In this document: piece after piece, positions 5,079 to 5,526 of the stretch
How positions within the stretch are numbered: position 1 is the first letter of the stretch
How the letters are laid out: the number at the start of each line of letters is the position of its first letter
Origin: an uncultured Clostridia bacterium
GTDB taxonomy: Bacteria; Bacillota; Clostridia; Oscillospirales; Ruminococcaceae
Length of the DNA stretch: 5,526 bases
Direction: 5' to 3'
Assembly: GCA_947302065.1 (NCBI GenBank)
Contig: CAMYUO010000154.1
Coordinates: 1-5,526, forward strand
Notes under the pieces: model-generated
The model's input: only the letters and a program-made list of their open reading frames with translations
Told to the model about the DNA's origin: nothing
The model's database searches: none
Made by a program: the position numbers and the translations under genes

Positions 5079-5526
5079 CTTTACATCTGCTGATTTTTCG
5101 GAAGTGACTAATACGACGCTTGTGATAACCTCGCTGGTATCTATCGCACTCGGCGTTGTGATCGCACTGGTGTTCGGTTATAAAAGCAAAAAATCAAAGG
5201 GATTTCTGATGACGGTGTCGGCGCTGCCGTTCATCGTGCAGATAGTGATAATGCTCGTCAACGGAAACGTTGGCACAGGTGTTGCGGTAATGGGCGCATT
5301 CAGCCTGGTGCGTTTCAGGTCTGTGCCGGGAAATGCAAAGGACATATGCTCGATCTTTCTGGCAATGGCGGTGGGACTTGCAACGGGAACGAACCACATC
5401 GCACTTGCGTGCCTGATGACGGCTGTTGTATGCGCACTGGCGCTTGTTTACACGCTGATGCCTGACGGAAAGCAAAGCGGTGAAAAGGAACTGACGGTGG
5501 TTATTCCCGAGAGTCTCGATTATGAC
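5071..5526 (+). CDS. DUF4956 integral membrane protein (3' end outside window)
   Basis: The frame is open from GTG 5071 to the right edge: 152 codons are visible and no stop is reached. The start overlaps the VTC gene by 8 bp, a sign of translational coupling. The residues are strongly hydrophobic, with likely membrane segments at about 17-37, 44-63, 92-107 and 109-130. Between segments 2 and 3 lies the hallmark stretch G-A-F-S-L-V-R-F-R-S-V-P-G (75-87), followed by A-K-D-I, which I recognise as the conserved core of DUF4956. After residue 131 the chain turns polar (T-V-V-I-P-E-S at 142-148), probably the start of a cytoplasmic C-terminal domain. The biochemical function of DUF4956 is unknown. 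Its recurring pairing with VTC-domain genes suggests that it anchors, or forms a channel for, the VTC product; that is inference. Confidence 0.9.
   Translation, partial: MLDFTSADFSEVTNTTLVITSLVSIALGVVIALVFGYKSKKSKGFLMTVSALPFIVQIVIMLVNGNVGTGVAVMGAFSLVRFRSVPGNAKDICSIFLAMAVGLATGTNHIALACLMTAVVCALALVYTLMPDGKQSGEKELTVVIPESLDYD

Overview
The window looks like chromosomal DNA from a low-to-mid G+C Gram-positive anaerobe, most likely a Ruminococcus-like member of the Clostridia. This is inferred from purine-rich AGGAG/GAGG ribosome binding sites, frequent ATA and AGG/AGA codons, promoters close to the sigma-A consensus, Gram-positive-type LexA boxes (GAAC-N4-GTTT), and the VTC-domain/DUF4956 gene pair. 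The genus is an inference; the sequence does not prove it. All identifiable genes lie on the + strand.

Layout: (1) 2-376 is the 3' end of a transglutaminase-like cysteine-protease-fold protein, closed by a rho-independent terminator. (2) 377-722 holds no gene. It carries that terminator, two direct copies of a 43-bp structured repeat, and a near-perfect sigma-A promoter covered by three identical LexA-type boxes. (3) 723-1970 encodes a Y-family translesion DNA polymerase that is evidently SOS-controlled. (4) 1971-2089 contains a 16-bp perfect palindrome, an extended -10 promoter, a tandem direct repeat and a second possible -10. (5) 2090-4115 encodes an OmpR-family response regulator and its membrane histidine kinase. 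(6) 4116-4349 holds a strong terminator, an A-tract hairpin and a promoter without a clear -35 box but with tandem TTTAAG repeats. (7) 4350-5078 encodes a VTC-domain (CYTH/triphosphate-tunnel fold) protein, and its end overlaps the GTG start of a DUF4956 membrane protein (5071 onward) that runs off the window.

How they may work together: the polymerase is a self-contained SOS unit. The two-component system and the VTC/DUF4956 pair are separate transcription units. Both have tandem TTAAAG or TTTAAG repeats, 10-11 bp apart, placed 9-10 bp upstream of a TATACT -10 element. That is the geometry expected for an OmpR-family activator that replaces the -35 contact. The most interesting hypothesis here is therefore that the two-component system autoregulates and switches on a membrane-associated VTC/DUF4956 module, possibly connected with polyphosphate. 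This rests on motif geometry alone.
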